Part shown: positions 19,728 through 28,030 of the stretch, piece after piece
Layout of the letters: every line of letters begins with the position of its first letter
Numbering within the stretch: position 1 is the first letter of the stretch
Assembly (NCBI RefSeq): GCF_004364245.1
Contig: NZ_SOAV01000002.1
Coordinates: 558,001-622,000 of the forward strand
DNA: 64,000 nucleotides
Direction of reading: 5' to 3'
From: Streptomyces sp. BK208
Lineage (GTDB): Bacteria; Actinomycetota; Actinomycetes; Streptomycetales; Streptomycetaceae
The notes under the pieces: model-generated
Told to the model about the DNA's origin: nothing
Database searches by the model: none
Seen by the model: only the letters and a program-made list of their open reading frames with translations
Translations under genes and position numbers: made by a program

Positions 19728-20645
19728 GTGCTGGTCTTCGCCGCCTCCGACAAAGGAGGCACGGGACGCTCGGTGACCAGTGCCAACCTGGCCTACCAGC
19801 GCGCCCTCACCGGTGACCACGTGGCCTACGTCGACTTCGACTTCGGCTCACCCACCGCCGCCGCCGTCTTCGACGTACCCAGCGCCATGCGCGGCACCGA
19901 GGACCTCGGCCTCCACTCCTACCTGGAGGGCGAGACCGCGGAACCGGTCCGCATCGACGTCTGGCGGCAGACCGAGCACCCCCTGCTGCGCGCCCGCCCC
20001 AACCAGTCCGGCCGGCTGGTGCTGTTCCCCGGCGACGCCGGCGGCGGCGAGTTCGCCACCGGCGACGAGGCCCTGGAGCGCTGCGTCGACCTGCTGCTCA
20101 GGCTCAACAGCGAGTTCGACGTCACCTTCGTCGACCTCAGCGCCGGCCGCAGCTACGCCGTCGACATGGTCCTCGCCGCCACCGCGCACCCCCGGATGAG
20201 CAGCGTCCCGTTCCGCTGGCTGGTCTTCCACCGCTGGACCCGCCAGCACGTGATCGCGGCCTCCGGACTCGTCCACGCCGAGCACGGCATCATCGGCGGC
20301 GGTGTGGACCGCGGCCACGACGAGGACAGCCTGCGCGCCGCGATCCGCTTCGTACGGGCCGCCGTGCCCGACCCCGAGTCGCCCCTGTGGTCCCAGGGCT
20401 CCACCGCCCAGGCCACCTGGATGCAGGCGTGCGACGAGGCGCTGCGCAGGCTCGCCGCCGAGCACCGCATCGGCGACAGCGTCGTCCTCGGCATCGTGCC
20501 GCTGGAGCCCATCCTCCAGTGGCAGGAGCAGCTGATCACCGAGGAGGACGTCCTCTCCACCCAGATAGCCAACAAGGAGACGCTGGAGGCGCTGGAGGAG
20601 ATCGCCCGGCGCCTGACGGACGACACCCACTGGGGGCGGCTGTGA
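19728..20645 (+). CDS. SCO2523-family ParA/MinD-like protein with variant P-loop
   Basis: 305 residues. The N-terminus is a SIMIBI/ParA-type fold: FAASDKGGTGRSVTSANLAY is a deviant Walker A motif in which the usual lysine before S/T is arginine (Arg14), though the signature lysine Lys9 remains. VAYVDFDFGSPT is the switch I region and VTFVDLSAGRSY the Walker B/switch II region. The GTG start follows GGAGG. Its stop overlaps the next GTG by four bases. ATP binding may persist while hydrolysis is altered. ParA-like proteins position cargo on nucleoid or membrane; the cargo here is unknown. Confidence 0.85.
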   Translation: MLVFAASDKGGTGRSVTSANLAYQRALTGDHVAYVDFDFGSPTAAAVFDVPSAMRGTEDLGLHSYLEGETAEPVRIDVWRQTEHPLLRARPNQSGRLVLFPGDAGGGEFATGDEALERCVDLLLRLNSEFDVTFVDLSAGRSYAVDMVLAATAHPRMSSVPFRWLVFHRWTRQHVIAASGLVHAEHGIIGGGVDRGHDEDSLRAAIRFVRAAVPDPESPLWSQGSTAQATWMQACDEALRRLAAEHRIGDSVVLGIVPLEPILQWQEQLITEEDVLSTQIANKETLEALEEIARRLTDDTHWGRL

Positions 20646-21607
20646 CGGAGTCCGTGTACAGCGAGACCGCCGCCGAGCCGCGCACCCAGTCCGTGCCGCT
20701 GGCCCACCTCTCCCTGGAGCTGGGCCACCTCTACATGGAGGACTTCGAGGCCGGGCCCGAGCGGCTGCGGGCGCACTTCGCCGAGGTGCGCCCCTGGGTG
20801 GAGGCGGCCCGCACCGCCGCCACCGCCCGGGCCGGCGGCAAGCGGGCCCGGATCAGCACCTGTTTCCTCATCGACGACTACTTCACCCGCTTCTCCACCC
20901 CCGCCGAGGTCGTCCCCATGCTCCTCGCCGAGGCCGAGCGGGCCGGCCTCGGCGTCGACTACCTGGCCCGTGAGTCCGGCTGCGCCGTCACCGGCAAGGT
21001 GCCCGTCGCCGAGGCGGTGGCCGCCCGCATCGTGGAGTCCCCGCCGGCCGGCAGCTACGGCCTGCGCCCGCCCGCCGCGCAGACCGGCTGGCTCGCCAAC
21101 GGCGAGCGCAGCCCCGTGGCCCGCGCCCCGCAGGCCATGAAGCGGGCCGTGCCCTGGCAGCCGCCGCACGAGACCGCCGCCCGCCGGCACTCCGTCTTCC
21201 TCGACGTCGAGCTGTGGAGCGACGACGCCGACGGGCAGCGCCTGTGGTCCTGCCCCTTCCTCGCCGCCGTCTGGCAGCTCGCCCGCCTCGGACTCCTGCG
21301 CCACGAGGGCGAGGCCGTCCTCGCCTCCCAGCCGCACACCACCGCCGGATTTCCCGACACGTGGGACGACTTACCCACCCTGCTCCGGCTGAACGACCGC
21401 GCGGCCCCCTTCGCCGCCTACCGCACCTGCTCGGTCCTGCCCACCCGCTTCCTCCCCGTCGAGCACGCCGTCCGCGTGATCCTCGACCAGGTCGTGGCCG
21501 ACCCGGGCGCACTGGAGCAGGTCGCCGAGCGCTCCGGGAAGGAAGGCATGGCCGTCCCCGACTCGGTCGCCGACCGCATCTCCTACGTGTACTACTCGGG
21601 GCCCTGA
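20642..21607 (+). CDS. SCO2522-family protein, function unknown
   Basis: 321 residues, GTG start overlapping the preceding stop (GTGA). No known domain is recognised. The block ISTCFLIDDYFTRFSTPAEV (71-90) and the C-terminal DRISYVYYSGP look conserved in character, and the mixed acidic/hydrophobic pattern suggests a soluble alpha/beta protein. An in-frame TTA codon at 21371-21373 (codon 244, in the DDLPTLLRL segment) makes this the second gene of the unit that should need bldA tRNA. One base separates its stop from the next ATG. Confidence 0.8.
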   Translation: MTESVYSETAAEPRTQSVPLAHLSLELGHLYMEDFEAGPERLRAHFAEVRPWVEAARTAATARAGGKRARISTCFLIDDYFTRFSTPAEVVPMLLAEAERAGLGVDYLARESGCAVTGKVPVAEAVAARIVESPPAGSYGLRPPAAQTGWLANGERSPVARAPQAMKRAVPWQPPHETAARRHSVFLDVELWSDDADGQRLWSCPFLAAVWQLARLGLLRHEGEAVLASQPHTTAGFPDTWDDLPTLLRLNDRAAPFAAYRTCSVLPTRFLPVEHAVRVILDQVVADPGALEQVAERSGKEGMAVPDSVADRISYVYYSGP

Positions 21608-21608
21608 C

Positions 21609-22589
21609 ATGGCGCCGCGGCAGAGCACCCCGCCCGCCGTCCTCGCCTGCGGCGAGATCCGCACCTGCCTGCTGCCCGCCCGGCAGGCCCTCGACATCCG
21701 CTCCGCCGCCCAGCTCCTGGGCCTGCGGCCCGGCGAGCGGGTCCTGCTCTCCGAGCGCCCCGGTCTCTACGCGCGTTCCCCCGAGACCCTGACCGGCGTC
21801 GACTGCCCCCTGCCCAGCGCCAACGGCGCCCGCGTCCGCGCCGTCGGCACCGTCACCGCCCACGCCGCGCTCACCGAGGGCCGCGTCCTGCAGACCTCCG
21901 CGCACTGCGGCCTGCCCGGCACCGGCCCCGACCAGCGGCGGCCCTGGGGCGAGTACCTGGTGCGGCCCGGAGTCGTCGAGCCGCTCGGCAGGCTCCCCCA
22001 CGAGGCCGTCGCACAGGGCGTCCTCGGCGGCCCGCGCCAGGGCGACCTCGACGTCGGCCTCATCGCCGACGGCCTGCTCACGCGCGTCCTGCGCCACCCG
22101 CTGCTCGACCAGCGCCCGCCCTTCCGCTCCCGTCCCACCCGGCTGCGCTGGGCGGCCCTGCCCGCGGACCCCGGCGAAGGCCCCCGGCTCGAACGGTTCA
22201 CCCTCGCCGAGGACGAACTGCGCACCGTGCGCCTGCGCGTGCCCGCGACCGTCACCGCCGCCGACCTCGCCGCGCTCTGCGACGACCTGGCCCTGCACGA
22301 CTGGCTGCTGACCACCGTCGTGCGCATGCTCGACGGTCTGCGGCTGGGCGCCGGGGCCGCCCAGGACGCCGACACCGTCGTACGGACCCTGCGCCCGGCC
22401 GTCGACCACCTGCTCCACCTGTGGATGCCCGGCGCCCGCGTCACCCGCGAACTGGCCGCGCTGTGGGACCCGCTGGAGGAACGGCCCGGCTTCACCCGGC
22501 AGTGGCAGGCCCTGGTGCACCGCATCCGCGACCAGCTCACCCTGCACGCCATTCCCGCAGCCCACCGGGAGGTGGAACCGGCTCCCTGA
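21609..22589 (+). CDS. SCO2521-family protein, function unknown
   Basis: 326 residues, ATG one base after the previous stop. No catalytic or membrane signature is seen. The N-terminal part (VLACGEIRTCLLPARQALDI) could form a beta-rich domain, and the C-terminal 120 residues are helical (DLALHDWLLTTVVRMLDGL). Strict packing with the four upstream genes suggests the products act in one complex or pathway. I recall the family name from genome annotation; no function is attached to it there. Confidence 0.8.
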   Translation: MAPRQSTPPAVLACGEIRTCLLPARQALDIRSAAQLLGLRPGERVLLSERPGLYARSPETLTGVDCPLPSANGARVRAVGTVTAHAALTEGRVLQTSAHCGLPGTGPDQRRPWGEYLVRPGVVEPLGRLPHEAVAQGVLGGPRQGDLDVGLIADGLLTRVLRHPLLDQRPPFRSRPTRLRWAALPADPGEGPRLERFTLAEDELRTVRLRVPATVTAADLAALCDDLALHDWLLTTVVRMLDGLRLGAGAAQDADTVVRTLRPAVDHLLHLWMPGARVTRELAALWDPLEERPGFTRQWQALVHRIRDQLTLHAIPAAHREVEPAP

Positions 22590-22606
22590 CCGGGCCCCGA
22601 CGTCCG

Positions 22607-22643
22607 GCACGCACATCAGCGCACGCACATCGGCGCACGCCAG
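22607..22643 (+). repeat. Short 14-bp direct repeat in the operon's only sizeable late gap
   Basis: GCACGCACATCAGC (22607) is followed at once by GCACGCACATCGGC (22621) and a partial third copy. It lies in the 97-bp gap before the membrane-protein gene. No terminator is seen in this gap. Confidence 0.5.
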
Positions 22644-22686
22644 TCCCCGCACGATCCGACGCGTATCCCAACGGGGGGAGAGCGAG

Positions 22687-23802
22687 ATGAGCACGGCACA
22701 GTCACCCCGCCCCGACGACACACCCCGCACGACCAGCCCGATCGACCCGAGGGGCGAGTCCCCCTGGGCCCGCACGGTCCTGGTGGCCCTCGTCGTCGGC
22801 GGCCTCTTCTGGAGCGTCGCGGCGCTCCTGGACCCGGACGACGGCACCATGCGGCAGTTCCTGTCCGCCGTGCTCTGCGCCGGCGCGGCGCTGGCCGTCC
22901 AGTACGTCCTCGGCCTGGCCCCGGGCGCGGGACGGAGCCCGCTGGACGAGCACACCCGCCGCGTGGAGGCCGCGCTGGCCGAGAACACCGCCGCCGTACG
23001 CGACGGTCTGAGCCGGTACGACGACGAGCTGAAGTCGGGCCTGACCCGGCACACCGAGGACGTGAAGCAGCTCGTCGAGACGCACGTCGCCCAGGCCGAC
23101 CACCGGCCCGCCGAGTCCGCGCGCACCCTGGACCCGGTCCGCATCGACCGGCTGCCGGACCTGGCCGAGGGCTTCGCCGACGTCCTGCTGCCCAACCCGT
23201 CCATCCTGCACACCTTCGTGCGGCTGGAGATGTCCCGGGTGGTCGGGCACATGGCGGACCTCACCAACCTGAGCGCAGAGTGCCCCGGCGAGAACCACGA
23301 CTGGATGCTCACCCTCACCCGCGCCGCCGAGCACTCCATCCTCGCCACCAGCACCTCCGTCGACCGGGAGTTCTGGAACAGCGAGCCCGCCGGACGCTAC
23401 CTCGACGCCCAGCAGGCGGCCATCGACGAACAGGGCGTCTCGGTGCGCCGCCTGTTCCTGCTGGGAAGCGCCCGCGAGCTCGACGACCGGCTGCTGCGGC
23501 TGTGCGAGGAGCAGGAGCTGCGCCGCATCGACGTCCGGGTGGCGGTCCTGCCCGAGCTGCCCCCGCACCTCCAGCGCGGCACCACCAACGACTTCATCCT
23601 CTACGACGAGGAGGTGTCGTTCGAGATCGAGCAGGACCTGCGCGACGTCAACGTCCGCACCCGGCTCACCGCCCGCCAGGAGTACGTGCGGGACCGGCTC
23701 AAGCGCTTCCGGGAACTCTGGGACGCGGGCATGGGCCTGCGCGAGCTGGAGGTCCGCGTCGACGACGAGGAGGACGGCAACTGGATGGTCGACCGGGCCT
23801 GA
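22687..23802 (+). CDS. Membrane protein with coiled-coil linker and PLD-like cytoplasmic domain
   Basis: 371 residues. Two hydrophobic helices at about 30-47 and 57-75 are followed by a charged helical linker (85-145) and a soluble domain (215-365). The soluble domain's ATSTSVDREFWNS and VSVRRLFLLGS blocks resemble the inactive phospholipase-D-like modules of bacterial sensor proteins; no HKD motif is present. The ATG has a GGGGGGAG site. It follows the SCO2521-like gene by 97 bp without a terminator and is followed by a strong hairpin, so it is probably the last gene of the same unit and could be its membrane anchor. Confidence 0.65.
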   Translation: MSTAQSPRPDDTPRTTSPIDPRGESPWARTVLVALVVGGLFWSVAALLDPDDGTMRQFLSAVLCAGAALAVQYVLGLAPGAGRSPLDEHTRRVEAALAENTAAVRDGLSRYDDELKSGLTRHTEDVKQLVETHVAQADHRPAESARTLDPVRIDRLPDLAEGFADVLLPNPSILHTFVRLEMSRVVGHMADLTNLSAECPGENHDWMLTLTRAAEHSILATSTSVDREFWNSEPAGRYLDAQQAAIDEQGVSVRRLFLLGSARELDDRLLRLCEEQELRRIDVRVAVLPELPPHLQRGTTNDFILYDEEVSFEIEQDLRDVNVRTRLTARQEYVRDRLKRFRELWDAGMGLRELEVRVDDEEDGNWMVDRA

Positions 23803-23836
23803 CCGCCGCCGTACTCCCCGGGGAGTAGCGGCGGTC
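23801..23836 (+). terminator. Strong hairpin ending the SCO2521-2525 unit
   Basis: Arms GACCGCCGC..TACTCCCC and GGGGAGTAGCGGCGGTC form 17 pairs with a two-base bulge. The left arm overlaps the stop codon of the membrane-protein gene. It separates the unit from the MmpL gene. Confidence 0.8.
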
Positions 23837-23950
23837 CCGCGTCTCCCCGGGCAGTAGCCCGGGCCTCGCCCTCACGTCCGACGCGCCCGCGCCCCGGCGC
23901 CGGAAGTCTGGAGACCGACCAGACACCCACCGGAGGGAGGCCCGTCGGAT

Positions 23951-26029
23951 ATGGGGGCCACGAAGACAGGCGCGGGGCGGCGGCGGACCGTGCCGTGGCT
24001 GGTGCTCGGACTGTGGATCGCCGTGCTTGCGATCGCCTCGCCGTTCGCGGCGAAACTCGGCGACGTGCAGCGCGACCGGGCCGTCGACTACCTGCCGGCG
24101 AGCGCCGACTCGACGCAGGCCGCCAAGATCCAGGAGCGGCTGCCGGGCGGCGAGGCCACCGAGATGGTCCTCGTCTACCACCGCGACGGCGGACTGACCG
24201 CCGCCGACAGGAAGACCGCAGCCGGGCAGATCGCCGAGATCGCCGGCGCGCACGAACTCGCCGGCCGCCCCCAGGGCATCCCGTCCGAGGACGGCGCCAC
24301 GCTCATGTACCCGGTCGCCTCCACCGAGCCCGGCACGGACGAGAAGGCGCGCGACGCACTGGTCAACGACGTGCGGGACGTGGCGCGGGGGAGCGGCGGA
24401 CTCGGCGTCGAGGTCGGCGGCCCCGGCGCGCTCGCCACCGACTCCGCCGAGGTCTACAACTCGCTGGACGGCCCGCTGCTCTACACCACCGCCGCCGTGG
24501 TCGCCCTCCTGCTGATCCTCATCTACCGCAGCCCCTTCCTGTGGCTCGTGCCGCTCGCCGTCGCCGGCATGGCCGACTACCTGTCCATGGGCGTCGCCTA
24601 CGGCCTCAACCAGTGGTTCGGCACCGCCGTCTCCGGCCAGAGCAGCGGCATCATGACCATCCTCGTCTTCGGCGTCGGCACCGACTACGCGCTGCTGCTG
24701 GTCTCCCGCTACCGCGAGGAACTGCGCCGCGTCGAGCGGCCGTACGACGCCATGCTCGCCGCCCTGCGCGGCTGCGGCCCGGCCGTGCTCGCCTCCTCGG
24801 GCACCGTCGCCGCCGGACTGCTGTGCCTGCTCGCCGCCGACCTCAACTCCAGCCGGGGCATGGGCCCTCTCGGCACCGTCGGCGTGCTGTGCGCGCTGGC
24901 CGCCATGCTGACCCTGCTGCCCGCGCTCCTCGTGCTGCTGGGCCGCCGCGTCTTCTGGCCGCTGGTGCCCCGCCACGGCAGCACCCCCAAGGCGCGCAGG
25001 TCGCTGTTCGCAGCGATGGGCAGCTCCGCCGAACGCCGGCCCCGCACCGTCCTGGTGGGCGGCGCCGTCCTGCTCGGCGCACTGGCCCTCGGCACTTTCG
25101 CGCTGCCCGGCAATCTCAAGCAGGAGGACTCCTTCACCACCCGCCCCGAGGCGATCGCCGCGATGGAGACCCTCGCCGAGGCCTATCCGGAGCGCGGCAG
25201 CCAGCCCATCACCGTCATCGCCCCCACCGGCCGCGCCCAGGACGCCCTGGCCGCCATCCGGGACACCCGCGGTGTGGACAGCGCGGAGGCCGGCCGCAGC
25301 GGCGGCGGTTGGACCGAGCTGACGGTCCTGGCCTCCACCCCGCCCCAGTCGGCCGCCGAGACCGCCACCATCGAGGAGCTGCGCGACAAGCTCGACGGCT
25401 CCTACGTCGGCGGCCCGAGCGCACAGCAGATCGACCTGGAGGACACCAACGCCCGGGACACCGCCATCGTGGTGCCGATCGTGCTGCTGTCGGTCCTGCT
25501 CATCCTCGCGGTGCTGCTGCGCTCGCTGGTCGCGCCCCTGATCCTGGTCGCCGCCGTCGTCGCCGTGTGGGGCGCGGCCCTCGGCATCGGCGGACTCGTC
25601 TTCGAGCCGCTCTTCGGCTTCGAGGGCACCGACCCGGGCCTCGGCCTGCTCTCCTTCGTCTTCCTGGTCGCCCTCGGCGTCGACTACGGCATCTTCCTGA
25701 TGCACCGGATGCGCGAGGAGGCGCTGAACGGCGCCGGGCCCACCGAGGCCGCCCTGTCCGCGCTGCGCACCACCGGCGGGGTCATCGCCTCGGCCGGGCT
25801 GGTCCTCGCGGCCACCTTCGCCGTGCTCACCAGCATGCCGATGGTGCAACTGGTCGAGCTGGGCTTCGTCATCGCGGTCGGCGTCCTGCTCGACACCTTC
25901 CTCGTCCGCACCTACCTGGTCACCAGCGCCAGCGTCGCCCTGCGGCGCCGGGTGTGGTGGCCGGGGCGGCTCTCCCGGGAGTCCGGCCGGCCGGCGGCGG
26001 GCGAGGTGCGGGAACCCCTCGGTGTCTGA
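23951..26029 (+). CDS. MmpL/RND-family membrane exporter
   Basis: 692-residue transporter with the MmpL arrangement: one helix, an extracytoplasmic loop, five to six helices, then a second such half. The proton-relay Asp-Tyr motifs are present in both halves (GTDYALLLVSRYREEL at about 243 and GVDYGIFLMHRMREE at about 575). The family exports lipids or hydrophobic metabolites. The ATG has GGAGG upstream. A histidine kinase and response regulator follow at once, which suggests they control its expression or sense the same envelope stress. Confidence 0.92.
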   Translation: MGATKTGAGRRRTVPWLVLGLWIAVLAIASPFAAKLGDVQRDRAVDYLPASADSTQAAKIQERLPGGEATEMVLVYHRDGGLTAADRKTAAGQIAEIAGAHELAGRPQGIPSEDGATLMYPVASTEPGTDEKARDALVNDVRDVARGSGGLGVEVGGPGALATDSAEVYNSLDGPLLYTTAAVVALLLILIYRSPFLWLVPLAVAGMADYLSMGVAYGLNQWFGTAVSGQSSGIMTILVFGVGTDYALLLVSRYREELRRVERPYDAMLAALRGCGPAVLASSGTVAAGLLCLLAADLNSSRGMGPLGTVGVLCALAAMLTLLPALLVLLGRRVFWPLVPRHGSTPKARRSLFAAMGSSAERRPRTVLVGGAVLLGALALGTFALPGNLKQEDSFTTRPEAIAAMETLAEAYPERGSQPITVIAPTGRAQDALAAIRDTRGVDSAEAGRSGGGWTELTVLASTPPQSAAETATIEELRDKLDGSYVGGPSAQQIDLEDTNARDTAIVVPIVLLSVLLILAVLLRSLVAPLILVAAVVAVWGAALGIGGLVFEPLFGFEGTDPGLGLLSFVFLVALGVDYGIFLMHRMREEALNGAGPTEAALSALRTTGGVIASAGLVLAATFAVLTSMPMVQLVELGFVIAVGVLLDTFLVRTYLVTSASVALRRRVWWPGRLSRESGRPAAGEVREPLGV

Positions 26030-26096
26030 GGCGCCGGGCCACCGGATCGCGCCCCTCCCCTCCCGGAGGGGCGCGCCCGTCGCGGAGGATGGACGG

Positions 26097-27356
26097 GTGC
26101 AGGCACCCACCGAGGCAGCGTCCCGTCCCCGTGTCGGCGAGCGGATCATCGCCGCCATCAACCGCGACCCCCGCACCGCCCCGCACGGCACCCGCAACGA
26201 CGCCGTACTGGCCGCCGTGCTCCTCACCGGCGCCGTCTGCCTGGCGCTGTCCACCGACGAGGGGCGCCGCCCCGACGCCCTGGGCTGGACGCTGCTCCTC
26301 GCCGCGCACGTCCCGATCGTGTGGCGCCGGCGCCGCCCGCTGCTGGTCCTCGCGGCGGTGGTGGCCGTGGCCGGGCCGTACCACGCGATGGACAACAACC
26401 ACACCGCGGTGGGCCCCGCCTCCTACGTGGCGCTCTACACGCTGGCCGTCACCGGCCGACCCCTGCGCACGGTCCTGACCGGCATCGCGGTCCTCACCGT
26501 GTCCGTGAGCATCATGCTCACCGTCAACACCCACCAGGCCCTGGAACTGATCCGCATCTCCGGCTGGGTGATCGCCATCCTCTTCTGCGGCATCGACATC
26601 CGGTACTACCGGCAGTACGTCGCCGCCATCGTGGAGCGCGCCGAACGCGCCGAACGCACCCGCGAGGAGGAGGCCCGGCGCCGCGTCGCCGAGGAGCGCC
26701 TGCGCGTCGCCCGGGACCTGCACGACCTGCTGGCGCACAGCATCACCCTCATCGGCGTGCAGACCTCGGTCGCCGCGCACGTCCTGACCGCCGACCCCGA
26801 ACGCCTGGACCGCACGGCCGTCGCCAAGGCCCTCGACGACATCGCCGAGACCTGCCGCACCGCGCGCGGCGAACTGCGCACCACCCTGGAGGTCCTGCGG
26901 GCCCGGGACGCCACCGGCGTCCCCGACGCCCGGGGCCCGCTGCCCGGCCTGAGCGGGCTGCCCGACCTGGCGGCGAGTGCCCGGCTCGCCGGAGCGTCCG
27001 TGGACCTGTCGGTGAAGGCCGACGACGTCCCGGCCGCGGTCGGTGCCGCCGCCTACCGCATCACCCAGGAGGCGCTGACCAACGCCGTGCGCCACGCGGG
27101 GCCCGCACCGTCCGTCCGCGTCGAGGTGCACGCCGAGCCGGGCGCCCTGCGCCTGTCCGTCACCGACGACGGCACCGGGCCCGACCCGGCGAGCACCCCC
27201 GGTTTCGGGCTCGTCGGGATGCGGGAGCGAGCGCGCAGCGTGGGTGGCACACTCGACGCCGGACCGCGGGGGGACGCCGACGGCTTCGAGGTGACGGCCG
27301 TACTGCCGACGCCCGCCGCCCCCCGGACACCTGTGACCTCGGAGAGAGCCGGATGA
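26097..27356 (+). CDS. NarL-type sensor histidine kinase
   Basis: 419 residues. The N-terminal half has four to five membrane helices. A coiled-coil linker (ERAERAERTREEEARRR) leads to a HisKA_3 dimerisation domain with phospho-acceptor His209 in RDLHDLLAHS, and an HATPase domain with N-box ITQEALTNAVRHAG and G-box DDGTGPDP. The GTG at 26097 has GGAGG eight bases upstream. A GTG at 26022 overlapping the exporter is possible but has no ribosome site. The stop overlaps the response regulator by ATGA. The signal is unknown. Confidence 0.93.
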   Translation: MQAPTEAASRPRVGERIIAAINRDPRTAPHGTRNDAVLAAVLLTGAVCLALSTDEGRRPDALGWTLLLAAHVPIVWRRRRPLLVLAAVVAVAGPYHAMDNNHTAVGPASYVALYTLAVTGRPLRTVLTGIAVLTVSVSIMLTVNTHQALELIRISGWVIAILFCGIDIRYYRQYVAAIVERAERAERTREEEARRRVAEERLRVARDLHDLLAHSITLIGVQTSVAAHVLTADPERLDRTAVAKALDDIAETCRTARGELRTTLEVLRARDATGVPDARGPLPGLSGLPDLAASARLAGASVDLSVKADDVPAAVGAAAYRITQEALTNAVRHAGPAPSVRVEVHAEPGALRLSVTDDGTGPDPASTPGFGLVGMRERARSVGGTLDAGPRGDADGFEVTAVLPTPAAPRTPVTSERAG

Positions 27357-28030
27357 CGATACGCGTGCTGCTCGCGGACGACCAGAACCTCGTCCGCGCG
27401 GCGTTCGCCCTGCTGGTGGCGTCGGCCCCCGACATGGAGGTCGTCGGCGAGGCCGCCACCGGCCGCCAGGCCGTGCAGCTGGCCCGCGCCGCACGCGCCG
27501 ACCTCGTCGTGATGGACGTGCGCATGCCCGACCTGGACGGTATCGAGGCGACCCGGCTGATCGCCGCCGACGAGGACCTGGCCGGGGTCCGCGTGCTGGT
27601 CCTCACCACCTACGACACCGATGAGAACATCGTGGACGCGCTCCGCGCGGGCGCCTCCGGATTCCTGGTGAAGGACACGAGGCCGGCCGAACTCCTGGAC
27701 GCCATCCGCACGGTGACCGCGGGCGACGCCCTCCTGTCACCCGGCCCGACGGCCCGGCTGATCGAGCGGTTCCTGCGCAGCCCGGCGGCCCTCGACGTGC
27801 CCGGTCCCGGCCCCGACGGCCTCTCGGACCGGGAGCGGCAGGTGCTCACCCTGGTGGCGCGGGGTCTCAACAACACGGAGATCGCCGACACCCTGGGCCT
27901 GAGCCCGCTCACCGCCAAGACCCACGTCAGCCGCATCATGGGCAAGCTGGGAGCGCGGGACCGGGCCCAACTGGTGATCGTGGCGTACGAGTCGGGCCTG
28001 GTGACGCCGGGGGCGGGTCAGTCGCAGTAG
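27353..28030 (+). CDS. LuxR/NarL-family response regulator
   Basis: 225-residue DNA-binding regulator. The receiver domain has acidic pair DD (9-10), phospho-acceptor Asp55 in VMDVRMPDLDG, and the lysine in FLVKDTRP. The C-terminal LuxR helix-turn-helix reads LSDRERQVLTLVARG..NTEIADTLGLS. It is translationally coupled to the kinase. Its last 13 bp overlap the convergent peptidase gene. The MmpL gene just upstream is the most likely target. Confidence 0.95.
   Translation: MTIRVLLADDQNLVRAAFALLVASAPDMEVVGEAATGRQAVQLARAARADLVVMDVRMPDLDGIEATRLIAADEDLAGVRVLVLTTYDTDENIVDALRAGASGFLVKDTRPAELLDAIRTVTAGDALLSPGPTARLIERFLRSPAALDVPGPGPDGLSDRERQVLTLVARGLNNTEIADTLGLSPLTAKTHVSRIMGKLGARDRAQLVIVAYESGLVTPGAGQSQ

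Noticed and set aside
26022..26096. GTG at 26022 as the histidine kinase start
   Set aside because: It has no ribosome site; GTG 26097 has GGAGG at eight bases and gives a normal N-terminus.
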